A program made the translations under genes and the position numbers. Under the pieces are notes generated by a model that saw only the letters and a program-made list of their open reading frames with translations, did no database searches and had not been told where the DNA came from. Below, in pieces: positions 52,875-59,230 of a stretch of DNA of 64,000 bases (within the stretch, counting starts at the first letter, position 1; each line of letters starts with the position of its first letter). The stretch comes from a virus: IMG/VR virus record IMGVR_UViG_3300019751_000003, positions 19,395-83,394 of that record; one strand, given 5' to 3'.

Positions 52875-55018
52875 ATTTTCACCTCGAACTTTTTATTTAA
52901 TGTTTTGGCTAACTGAGTCATGTTATCAACATTGATGAACTCCGAATCCTTACCATACATTTCCTCAAACTGAGTCTTACTACTTCCATAGTACCCATCA
53001 GAGATAAAGTAAGATAGGACACCAACACCTGCGTTTCTAACTTTCTTAACTTGGTCTGCCGTATGTTTTACTGCGTAGTCACCACCATAACTAATTTCTT
53101 TGTTGTCAAAGCCAGGCCATCCATCTGAGAAATTGATTAGGTAACTTTCCACACCATTTTTTGTATTGGTCAACTCTTTTAGAATCGCTTCAAAACACAA
53201 CCCTTCAGGAGTAGTTCCACTTGGTGAAATATATTTAAACAAGTTTACAATTTTAGAAAACTTATCTTTTCTTGAATCATATGCAATCATCATTAGAGGT
53301 TGACACCCACTTCCACTATTGTAGTAGATACCTCTATAAGAAATCACTACATTCATATTGTCGGTCATCGATGCTGCCTTTGCAATCGCTACGGCTGCCG
53401 TTTGAGTGTTGTACCACTTGTCACCATTCATTGAAGAACTTGCGTCAATCGAGATATGTACTAAACAAGGAGTCGCCGTATTGATATTGATTTGGTCAAA
53501 GATTTGGAAGTTACCGAAACCAATCTCGTGTAACATTCTACCATTTAACTTACCACTCTTCATTCTTGGAGTGTTGTCAATTCTCTCTTCGTTTCTTGTC
53601 TTAAGTTTCTTACCTAAGATAGTTCCAAGCGTAATACCTTTTCTAACTGCCTCATCATTTCTCTCAACTCTCCAAGTACTTAAGTGACCAATCATATTTG
53701 AGTCAATCAATGATTGATTTACATTTCTGATTACATAAGTCTGAACACCTTGAGATTGATTTCTCCAATAACCTTGGTCAAGTCCTTTGCCTGTAACCTC
53801 AGTTTCGATATCAGCTTTATCAAGAACATCAATTTTCTTTTTGTCAGCCTTAGTGATTGTAGTTTTTTTGATATCACCATCTAAGAACTTCTTTTGTTTC
53901 TCGATAGCGTTATCTAACATTTTCTTTTGTTTATCATTCAAAGGTTGGAAGTCACCGCCAGCACCATTCTTATTACCGAGGCCAGTTGGTTGAGGACTGC
54001 CTTCTTCGGTAGAACCACCATCCTTACCATCATCACCCTTAGAGTCTTTACCTTTACCACTTCCGTTACCTTCCATTGGTGAACCATCGGAAGTTGGTTT
54101 GTCATCAGAAGACATCTCAGACTTACCATTAGTATCATTGTCATCACCACCCATTTCTTTTTGAGATGATTTAGATTCATACTCATTGTCTTGTACATTT
54201 TGGTGGATAATCATATAAATCTGACCTGCCACTTCGAGTGCGTCATTTGATGTTCTTAGTCTTGAAATATTTTTAAGGTCAAGAAGATTCCAAATCTGTT
54301 TCAATCCTTTAAGAGCTTTGAGGTCTCTGTTAGCGTTAGTGATGTTAATCAATCTAAACATATAAGAATCCCAAGTCTCGTCTCTATGTTCTGAAGACTT
54401 AAGACCTTTGTCCACTACATTAGAGTGGAAGTACTTGTTATACATTGACTCATAGTACCCTCTATAACCAGGCGCTGATTTGTAAATGTAATTGTCAATT
54501 CGTCTGTCCTCAACATAGTTAAGTAAATCTTTTAACTTACTTACAATGTCTTTTCTTTTTGACCACCATGCGGTAGAATACTCATCACCATCTTCAACCA
54601 TTTGAATATATGATGATAAAGTTTTTACCCAAGGTAACATAGAATTTGGAAACCCTTGAAGACCATTGTTGTCCATCAGAGTTTTTAACATTTCGAAGTC
54701 AGTAAGTTTGATGTGAGAACCTTCGTGAAGTGCTAACCCAACCACAGGGTCAAATTCTTTGTCATTCATTTTAGCTGATATAACAACCGATTTACCATCG
54801 GTGTAACTATCATCACCCCTACCATTAAAGGTAACGGGAATAGGTTGGCCTGTAACGATACTAACGAAGTTACTGATTGACTTTTTGTATGCCATCAACT
54901 TCATTAAGTCATTAGACTTCTTCTCAATTTTGTTAGGTTCATTATCCGTATCCCATATTGACTTGTCAAGCCAGAAGGAAGAATAATTCATGTGGTTTGT
55001 ATTTCGCATAATTCTCAT
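52871..55018 (-). CDS. cobT: VWA-domain protein with HExxH motif (CobT-like partner of the ATPase)
   Basis: The 715-residue protein combines an N-terminal metallopeptidase-like signature (ALHEGSHIKLTDF, H98-E99-x-x-H102) with an Asp/Gly/Ser-rich linker near 285-350. The C-terminal von Willebrand A domain has MIDAS motif IDASSSMNGDKW near 523 and conserved NFSDGWPGFD. This resembles CobT/DUF2201-type proteins, which act with CobS/MoxR ATPases. In the phage the pair may remodel a metal enzyme or a host complex; cobalt chelation is not implied by sequence alone. Its own promoter lies at 55038-55067. Confidence 0.85.
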   Translation of the reverse strand: MRIMRNTNHMNYSSFWLDKSIWDTDNEPNKIEKKSNDLMKLMAYKKSISNFVSIVTGQPIPVTFNGRGDDSYTDGKSVVISAKMNDKEFDPVVGLALHEGSHIKLTDFEMLKTLMDNNGLQGFPNSMLPWVKTLSSYIQMVEDGDEYSTAWWSKRKDIVSKLKDLLNYVEDRRIDNYIYKSAPGYRGYYESMYNKYFHSNVVDKGLKSSEHRDETWDSYMFRLINITNANRDLKALKGLKQIWNLLDLKNISRLRTSNDALEVAGQIYMIIHQNVQDNEYESKSSQKEMGGDDNDTNGKSEMSSDDKPTSDGSPMEGNGSGKGKDSKGDDGKDGGSTEEGSPQPTGLGNKNGAGGDFQPLNDKQKKMLDNAIEKQKKFLDGDIKKTTITKADKKKIDVLDKADIETEVTGKGLDQGYWRNQSQGVQTYVIRNVNQSLIDSNMIGHLSTWRVERNDEAVRKGITLGTILGKKLKTRNEERIDNTPRMKSGKLNGRMLHEIGFGNFQIFDQININTATPCLVHISIDASSSMNGDKWYNTQTAAVAIAKAASMTDNMNVVISYRGIYYNSGSGCQPLMMIAYDSRKDKFSKIVNLFKYISPSGTTPEGLCFEAILKELTNTKNGVESYLINFSDGWPGFDNKEISYGGDYAVKHTADQVKKVRNAGVGVLSYFISDGYYGSSKTQFEEMYGKDSEFINVDNMTQLAKTLNKKFEVKI

Positions 55019-55037
55019 TTTTTAATCTTACAGTATA

Positions 55038-55067
55038 AAGATAAGACATTTTTGTCTAATTGCCAAA
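55038..55067 (-). promoter_or_regulatory. Putative host-type promoter of the VWA gene
   Basis: TTTGG (55067-55063) and TATCTT (55043-55038) with 24-base spacing lie 20 bases before the start at 55018. Confidence 0.6.
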
Positions 55068-55074
55068 TTTCTAA

Positions 55075-55091
55075 TGTTAAGAAATTGTTAA
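55075..55091 (-). repeat. TTAACA-N5-TTAACA direct repeat (copy 3)
   Basis: The minus strand reads TTAACAATTTCTTAACA, covering the stop codon of the 46-residue gene and abutting the VWA promoter. It is identical to copies 1 and 2 over 17 bases. Confidence 0.75.
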
Positions 55092-55228
55092 ATTTTGCCT
55101 TTATGTTTTTCTTTACGAGTATAGTGTTTCTTGCTTTTATGAGGCATTGGAACCCTGAGTGAATCTCTCCACTCTTGAAAGGTAAGGGTTACCTTCTCTA
55201 ATTTGATATTTTTATCTGATTTAGCCAT
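55088..55228 (-). CDS. Small basic protein (46 residues)
   Basis: A short frame encodes MAKSDKNIKLEKVTLTFQEW..., continuing RDSLRVPMPHKSKKHYT and ending KHKGKI. It has a host-type promoter with exact spacing at 55257-55286, and its stop sits in the same repeat element as the stop of the VWA gene. Charge and organisation support a real gene. The family is not recognised; the basic end suggests nucleic-acid or ribosome contact. Confidence 0.65.
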   Translation of the reverse strand: MAKSDKNIKLEKVTLTFQEWRDSLRVPMPHKSKKHYTRKEKHKGKI

Positions 55229-55256
55229 AATGCCTTATCTCTTTCTTTACTATGTA

Positions 55257-55286
55257 AAGATAGTGAATTAAGTTGGTATTGCCAAA
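55257..55286 (-). promoter_or_regulatory. Putative host-type promoter of the 46-residue gene
   Basis: TTTGG (55286-55282) and TATCTT (55262-55257) with 24-base spacing lie 29 bases before the start. Confidence 0.6.
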
Positions 55287-55293
55287 CTTTAAA

Positions 55294-55310
55294 TGTTAAA
55301 ATTTTGTTAA
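55294..55310 (-). repeat. TTAACA-N5-TTAACA direct repeat (copy 4, diverged spacer)
   Basis: The minus strand reads TTAACAAAATTTTAACA. The two hexamers and 5-base spacing are kept, although the spacer differs from copies 1-3. It lies just upstream of the promoter of the 46-residue gene. Confidence 0.7.
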
Positions 55311-55338
55311 AGTTTTCAACACTATATGTTAATAACTA

Positions 55339-55689
55339 TTATAGTTTACCTTCGTCTCGTAGATTTTGACGAATTTTTGTAGCAGATATATCGTGAATAT
55401 CGCCTGGTGGGGTGTGTTCTATTATATCGTAACCAACACCTCGACCATAGTTTACAGATTCAATATCAGGTATTATTATTATTCTAACTCTACCATCATG
55501 TATAAGGTCTTGAAGTTCTATATGTAGATTCTCGTATACTTCTTGTGGTGTATATGGTTGGTTCTCATTCGGTTCAACATCACGAATAGCAACACAAACA
55601 TTCTTACCTTCGTTTAATCGTTGGTCGATTAACCATCGGTGTCCTTTATGCCAAGGTTGCCACCTACCTATGAATAGTGAGTACTTCAT
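55339..55689 (-). CDS. HxGH nucleotidyltransferase (cytidylyl/NMN-adenylyltransferase-like)
   Basis: The 116-residue protein has GRWQPWHKGHRWLI (H14, H17) at the start and ISATKIR near the end (about 103-109), the two motifs of the nucleotidyltransferase superfamily. Its size is near the minimum for the fold. It overlaps the end of the APS-kinase-like gene by 26 bases, so the two are probably co-translated. The substrate (NMN, sugar phosphate, glycerol phosphate or similar) cannot be decided from sequence. Other HxGH enzymes occur at 59489 and within 9692-12337. Confidence 0.8.
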   Translation of the reverse strand: MKYSLFIGRWQPWHKGHRWLIDQRLNEGKNVCVAIRDVEPNENQPYTPQEVYENLHIELQDLIHDGRVRIIIIPDIESVNYGRGVGYDIIEHTPPGDIHDISATKIRQNLRDEGKL

Positions 55690-56101
55690 TTAATGTTTGT
55701 ATTGGTAGTTTATCATCGGTACATAACCATATATCATCTGTACCTATTTCCATTGCGTCTGTATGGTAGTGTTCTCGTCCTCTAACTTCTTGTGTAAACA
55801 AGTAAAACATTTTAGGGTTTAAATCTAATAGTTCATCTCGTACATCTTTGTATGGACCAACAACTGATATGACTACATGAAAGTTTTTATGGTGAAGGAA
55901 TCTGGCAATAGTAGTAACCTTTCTCATATTGTTCTTACGGCCCTCTTCACTATAATCAGTATTACTAAACACCCCTCTCATAAAATCACCATCGATATGT
56001 ATTACAGGATTACCAATGGTCTTATATTCAAAGTGTTCTTTTAAAAGTTTTGCTATCGTTGTCTTACCTGCGCCGGGCTGACCATAGAACCAATATATCA
56101 T
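55664..56101 (-). CDS. APS-kinase-like P-loop kinase
   Basis: The 145-residue protein has a P-loop GQPGAGKT (residues 7-14), then HIDGDFMRGVF and TDYSEEGRKNNMRKV, the fingerprint of adenylylsulfate kinases (IDGD, FS, R-x-N). It continues with FHVVISVVGPYKDVRDELL. APS kinases phosphorylate the 3' hydroxyl of APS, but many phage and capsule-locus homologues act on other small phosphorylated molecules. I chose the start at 56101 because its ATGA overlaps the methyltransferase stop by 4 bases; a Met four codons upstream is possible. Confidence 0.78.
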   Translation of the reverse strand: MIYWFYGQPGAGKTTIAKLLKEHFEYKTIGNPVIHIDGDFMRGVFSNTDYSEEGRKNNMRKVTTIARFLHHKNFHVVISVVGPYKDVRDELLDLNPKMFYLFTQEVRGREHYHTDAMEIGTDDIWLCTDDKLPIQTLNEVLTIHR

Positions 56102-56727
56102 CCGTACAACCAATTGTCAAGTTCTTCGACTTGAATTAAACCTAAGTCTTCTTCTCGATTTGCATCCATGATATTAAACTCATAAAACGGATTGTGTCTT
56201 TGTACGATTGGTGTATCCATAAAGAAATTATTTTGAACAATACCAATACCCCAATCAGTATCTACTACGCAAACCTTTAAATCTCTTCTACTTGTTCTTA
56301 ACTCATAGATTGCTTTCCATACCGTACCATTCCATTCTCTATATTCACCATCCACCAAGTAGTCTTCTCTTGCCATAAAAGAATTTGGTGGATTACAATC
56401 GTGTAATAATATGTAACCATTTGGATTTAGATATCTAAGAGAATTGTGAATGTCTTTTTTTACCTGATAAGATTTGTGTAACCCATCTATGAATACAACA
56501 TCGAATCTATCATTAGGTCTTCTATCATCCATGAATCTAAAAAACTCATCAGATGTCATCTTATGGTCAACAGGATTTTCTTCGAACTCAACGCCAGGGT
56601 CTACACCCTCTTTGTGTTCACATTGTACTTTGTCAAAACAATGAGTAGGGTCACATACACCGATTTCAAGATACTTTTTAAAATCGTTCTCTTTTATTAG
56701 TTTGTTTATAATATCAAATCTATACAT
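56098..56727 (-). CDS. Class I SAM-dependent methyltransferase
   Basis: The 209-residue protein shows a Rossmann-type methyltransferase pattern: YLEIGVCDPTHCFDKV (motif I), VDPGVEF after beta 2, FDVVFIDGLHKSYQVKKD (motif IV) and GYILLHDCNPPN (motif post I). The FIDGLHKSYQ-HDCNPP combination resembles the Methyltransf_24-type enzymes that modify sugars or small molecules. The Met at 56727 is chosen since a longer frame would run into the tRNA-Glu gene. It heads the kinase-nucleotidyltransferase cassette and probably shares a transcript with the RNAs upstream. Confidence 0.8.
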   Translation of the reverse strand: MYRFDIINKLIKENDFKKYLEIGVCDPTHCFDKVQCEHKEGVDPGVEFEENPVDHKMTSDEFFRFMDDRRPNDRFDVVFIDGLHKSYQVKKDIHNSLRYLNPNGYILLHDCNPPNSFMAREDYLVDGEYREWNGTVWKAIYELRTSRRDLKVCVVDTDWGIGIVQNNFFMDTPIVQRHNPFYEFNIMDANREEDLGLIQVEELDNWLYG

Positions 56728-56741
56728 AATAAAATTTATTG

Positions 56742-56813
56742 TAGCCCCTAGGAGAATCGAACTCCTCTTTCCAGGATGAAAACCTGGCGTCCTAACCGAT
56801 AGACGAAGGGGCC
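56742..56813 (-). tRNA. tRNA-Glu (anticodon TTC)
   Basis: A 72-nt cloverleaf. Acceptor GGCCCCT pairs with AGGGGCT (one G-U at 1-72), the anticodon loop is TTTTCAT in a CCAGG/CCTGG stem, and a canonical T arm contains GTTCGATTC. The discriminator is A; no CCA is encoded. Confidence 0.95.
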
Positions 56814-56823
56814 AGTATGTTAG

Positions 56824-56895
56824 AGCGGAAAGGTGGAACTGCCCCACCATCTCCACATTGGTAATGTGGCGAGTTTCTTTTAACTCTTTTCCCGC
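56824..56895 (-). tRNA. tRNA-Gly-like RNA, element A (anticodon-position ACC, aberrant D and T loops)
   Basis: A 72-nt cloverleaf with exact tRNA geometry. Stems: acceptor GCGGGAA/TTTCCGC, D-type arm GAGT/ACTC, anticodon-type stem CCACA/TGTGG with loop TTACCAA, 4-nt variable loop, T-type stem GGTGG/CCACC. The D loop is TAAAAGAA (no GG) and the T loop GGCAGTT (no TTC), so canonical tertiary contacts are missing. G1-C72, C2-G71, T73 and C35-C36 match E. coli glycine identity elements. It pairs with element B, whose stems differ by compensatory changes. Confidence 0.7.
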
Positions 56896-56899
56896 TTAG

Positions 56900-56971
56900 A
56901 GCGGAAGGTTGGAACTGCCCCAACTCCTTTGTACTGGATGTACAACGACTTTCTTTTAAGTCTTCTCCCGC
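56900..56971 (-). tRNA. tRNA-Gly-like RNA, element B (anticodon-position TCC, aberrant D and T loops)
   Basis: A 72-nt cloverleaf superimposable on element A: acceptor GCGGGAG/CTTCCGC, D-type arm GACT/AGTC, anticodon-type stem TTGTA/TACAA with loop CATCCAG (position 33 is A, not T), variable loop AGGA, T-type stem GTTGG/CCAAC. The D loop TAAAAGAA and T loop GGCAGTT are identical to element A. Only 4 nt separate the two. A host-type promoter lies immediately upstream. Confidence 0.7.
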
Positions 56972-56983
56972 GATTGTTTACAC

Positions 56984-57013
56984 AATATACAAAATAAAAT
57001 TGACATGGCCAAA
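56984..57013 (-). promoter_or_regulatory. Putative host-type promoter driving the tRNA-like pair
   Basis: TTTGG (57013-57009) and TATATT (56989-56984) with 24-base spacing end 13 bases before the 5' end of element B. Transcription would start a few bases before it. Confidence 0.65.
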
Positions 57014-57020
57014 TTTTTAG

Positions 57021-57094
57021 TGGAGAATATCGGAGTCGAACCGATGACCTCTTCGGTGCAAGCGAAGCGCTCTAGCCATCTGAGCTAATTCCCC
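57021..57094 (-). tRNA. tRNA-Ala (anticodon TGC)
   Basis: A canonical 74-nt cloverleaf: acceptor GGGGAAT/ATTCTCC, D arm with GCTCAGATGGCTAGAGC, anticodon loop CTTGCAC in a CTTCG/CGAAG stem, T arm containing GGTTCGACTCC, discriminator A. It lies upstream of the promoter for the tRNA-like pair. Confidence 0.95.
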
Positions 57095-57103
57095 AATAAA
57101 GAT

Positions 57104-57373
57104 TTATCCTTTTAACAATTCCTTTTTATCCGATTCGGATACAGGAATGTCGTGACCATATTCTTTACCAAAGTTTTTAGTAAGTACCGACAACTTACCA
57201 GTTGCGGATTCTAACTTACCTAATAACTTATCGATTTCTTCTGTGTGTTGTGGATGTTCACCTATCGCAACAGGTGATTCAAAGTAGATTGATAATGTCG
57301 CCCTTGCGTCCATTATGTCTGCAGTATACTTTGCCTCTAAGGCTTGGTATAATCTTCTTGATAATTTACTCAT
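57104..57373 (-). CDS. Small helical protein of unknown function, late-type promoter
   Basis: The 89-residue protein is mostly helical: SRRLYQALEAKYTADIMDAR, then HTEEIDKLLGKLESATGKL. It is one of the few genes in the right half preceded by the ATATTTATA motif (30 bases upstream), so it may be a late or structural product. It ends 10 bases before the tRNA-Ala gene. No family is recognised. Confidence 0.55.
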   Translation of the reverse strand: MSKLSRRLYQALEAKYTADIMDARATLSIYFESPVAIGEHPQHTEEIDKLLGKLESATGKLSVLTKNFGKEYGHDIPVSESDKKELLKG

Positions 57374-57402
57374 AACAAATTTGTTTTTAATAGTTAACTT
57401 TA

Positions 57403-57410
57403 TATAAATA
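57403..57410 (-). promoter_or_regulatory. Putative late promoter of the 89-residue gene
   Basis: The minus strand reads TATATTTATATAA, containing ATATTTATA, 30 bases before the start at 57373. It is the only late-type site in the right third of the window. Confidence 0.45.
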
Positions 57411-57421
57411 TAATTTTATTT

Positions 57422-57721
57422 TTAATCAACGCTATATAGATTATATTTTAGCGTTATCTCTTCGTCACTTGGAATTGGTCTAAGTGTAAACAACATTAGA
57501 TTTCCATCGACATCTTGTCTTACTTCACAATTGGGAGTATCACTATGATTTATAAATCCACCTAATGGTGTTCTGATATATCCGTTTTCAAATTTATCAT
57601 TAGGTACATGAGTGACTCCGATAAATCTTGCGTGTGGTAATGACTTAGTTGAGTACAATCCCAATCCTTCAATTTCAGATTGTTTAATTGTAACTTCTTT
57701 TGGTAGTGGTCTATATGTCAT
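57422..57721 (-). CDS. SET-domain protein (putative lysine methyltransferase)
   Basis: The 99-residue protein has a compact SET signature: SEIEGLGLYSTKSLPHARFI (start of the fold), GGFINHSDTPNCEV (the NHS-x-x-PN motif that binds S-adenosylmethionine) and a late DEEITLKYNLY strand with the catalytic Tyr. The size is small for a SET domain. Phage and bacterial SET proteins may methylate host proteins; the target is unknown. It overlaps the upstream GT25 gene by 11 bases. Confidence 0.8.
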   Translation of the reverse strand: MTYRPLPKEVTIKQSEIEGLGLYSTKSLPHARFIGVTHVPNDKFENGYIRTPLGGFINHSDTPNCEVRQDVDGNLMLFTLRPIPSDEEITLKYNLYSVD

Positions 57722-58469
57722 GTGGTTGGGTTAATGAATTATTATACATCTCTGTTCTGTATTGTACACCGACACATTCATTCAATGCGAATGTAATCAA
57801 GTCTTTTTCAAAGATATAGTTGAGGTCTGTTCGTGGTGTTTCACAATATAATGCTGGTAGGAATTCGTCAACAGCAAATATCATTTTTTTATACTTGTCC
57901 AAATGATTCTCTACTAACTTTTTAATTCCGTTTTTACTTAACATCAATGCGTGGGTTTGATATGAGTAGCCAGGTTTACATATCATATCATCTATTGGAG
58001 TATCTTGAACACCCTCAAATCCTGTTTGAAGTAATCTACCTAAATAAAATAAATCATAGTTCATAGACTTTACTTTATCAAGTTGTGACCAATCCATGGG
58101 TTTTTCAAATACAAGGTCATCTTCATATACAAGTATATTATCATACCCATTCTTATATGCATCTTCCCATATAGCGATATGAGATAGTGTACATCCAATC
58201 TCACCTAATGTAACATCTCTTTGCCAGTAACGATTAGCATTGTCTTTTACATAGACATCACTTGTATTTAAGTTCCAATCTTTATATGCTTTAATCCCCA
58301 TCAATTGCATATGATGAGTTGTCAACTTCCTACCATCAATACCAAGTACTTCAAATGGAACTTCATGTGGTAGCCCAACCTTGTCTATTTCTTTTAGAAT
58401 AGATGCGATGTGTTCATCACTCCAATCTAAACTAACAATGTATATCTTATCTATCGCCTTTTCGGTCAT
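57711..58469 (-). CDS. Glycosyltransferase family 25 (LPS-type)
   Basis: The 252-residue protein has the GT25 pattern: IYIVSLDWSDEHI start, VTLGEIGCTLSHIAIWEDAY (residues 86-105), then ILVYEDDLVF with E116-D117-D118 as metal-binding motif. It is about the length of LPS galactosyltransferases. The likely role is modification of the host surface polysaccharide or of a phage protein. The start overlaps the 41-residue gene by 23 bases. Confidence 0.85.
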   Translation of the reverse strand: MTEKAIDKIYIVSLDWSDEHIASILKEIDKVGLPHEVPFEVLGIDGRKLTTHHMQLMGIKAYKDWNLNTSDVYVKDNANRYWQRDVTLGEIGCTLSHIAIWEDAYKNGYDNILVYEDDLVFEKPMDWSQLDKVKSMNYDLFYLGRLLQTGFEGVQDTPIDDMICKPGYSYQTHALMLSKNGIKKLVENHLDKYKKMIFAVDEFLPALYCETPRTDLNYIFEKDLITFALNECVGVQYRTEMYNNSLTQPHDI

Positions 58470-58572
58470 GTAACTCCTGTTGTAGTTTTTGGATTTGTAG
58501 TTTGTCCTTTTGAGTTTGAGGTCTTTTCATTTTCAACTCAAGAATCTTCGCAATGATTTCTTTGTCACTCAT
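58447..58572 (-). CDS. Small charged helical protein (41 residues)
   Basis: A short frame encodes MSDKEIIAKILELKMKRPQT..., continuing QKDKLQIQKLQQELHDR and ending GDR. It follows the stop of the upstream gene without a gap (TAA-ATG) and overlaps the GT25 start by 23 bases. It is a predicted coiled helix rich in Lys, Gln and Glu. Tight coupling supports translation; the function is unknown. Confidence 0.6.
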   Translation of the reverse strand: MSDKEIIAKILELKMKRPQTQKDKLQIQKLQQELHDRKGDR

Positions 58573-58923
58573 TTAGTTTTTCTTTTTCAATTGTGTTATT
58601 ATATCAGTTACAAACTCACCTGCGTAAACCTTAGAACCAACACTCCACTTAGTGTTAAATGTTTCAGCGACAGTCAACGCATCCCCACTTCTATATTGTT
58701 TGTCGGTTTTAAAATCATAGATGGTAAAACATGCGCCGTCCATTTCTCTTTTAAATACCCATTGTTTTTGAACCTTACCATCGGCACTTGGTTCAGAGAA
58801 TGTCGGTTCACCGAATGCTTGAATTAATTGTTTATAAGACCATCCAATAAGATAATCCTTCTTACTCGTCCCATTACATAAGGTGGACGCTAGTTGTTTG
58901 TCTCGAATTAAATTGTATTTCAT
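58573..58923 (-). CDS. Unknown protein
   Basis: The 116-residue protein has a helical start, then YKQLIQAFGEPTFSEPSADG, KQWVFKREMDGACFTIYDFK and SVGSKVYAGEFVTDIITQLK. The alternating beta pattern and the GEP motif suggest a small alpha/beta domain, but I cannot name it. A terminator-like hairpin lies upstream at 58951-58969. Confidence 0.55.
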   Translation of the reverse strand: MKYNLIRDKQLASTLCNGTSKKDYLIGWSYKQLIQAFGEPTFSEPSADGKVQKQWVFKREMDGACFTIYDFKTDKQYRSGDALTVAETFNTKWSVGSKVYAGEFVTDIITQLKKKN

Positions 58924-58950
58924 AGTGTGTTTTTTTTAATTTTTCGTGTG

Positions 58951-58969
58951 AAAAGGAAACTTCGTTTCC
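58951..58969 (-). terminator. Weak intrinsic terminator
   Basis: The minus strand GGAAAC-GAA-GTTTCC hairpin is followed by TTTT. It lies 31 bases after the stop of the upstream membrane-protein gene. The T run is short, so efficiency is uncertain. Confidence 0.5.
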
Positions 58970-58999
58970 ACCTTGCACCTTTGCACCTTGGCGGCTTAG

Positions 59000-59230
59000 T
59001 CACTTTTTCATATTGTCGAACCACGATTTCCAAAAGTTGTACCAAAATATCCATGCCGTTATCGGCCATAGAAGGAACGCCCAAATCCTTTGTTCGGTTG
59101 AGGGGTTGTAAGGTTGAGTCAATGCTCCCTTTCTATCCGCCCAATCCAATATAAGATTTATTATGATTGTACTGAGACATCCTACTATGATATACATAGA
59201 TATATAATCAAATGTTGTCAATGTGTTCAT
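59000..59230 (-). CDS. Small membrane protein
   Basis: The 76-residue protein has two hydrophobic segments, near residues 10-28 (ISMYIIVGCLSTIIINLIL) and 47-66 (IWAFLLWPITAWIFWYNF), and a short basic end. No catalytic motif is present. It follows the 47-residue gene region, where an interrupted frame is described separately. Confidence 0.55.
   Translation of the reverse strand: MNTLTTFDYISMYIIVGCLSTIIINLILDWADRKGALTQPYNPSTEQRIWAFLLWPITAWIFWYNFWKSWFDNMKK

Noticed and set aside
51512-55018. Complete cobaltochelatase (CobN-CobS-CobT)
   Set aside because: No CobN or other cobalamin gene is visible, so a vitamin B12 role is not supported beyond the names of the families.
56824-56971. Reading the tRNA-like pair on the plus strand (anticodons GGT and GGA with U33)
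   Set aside because: On that strand the inter-arm spacing is the mirror image of a tRNA, and both acceptor stems gain an A-C mismatch where the minus strand has a G-U pair.
56742-57094. Encoded CCA ends of the tRNA genes
   Set aside because: The bases after the discriminators read CTA or CAA, not CCA.
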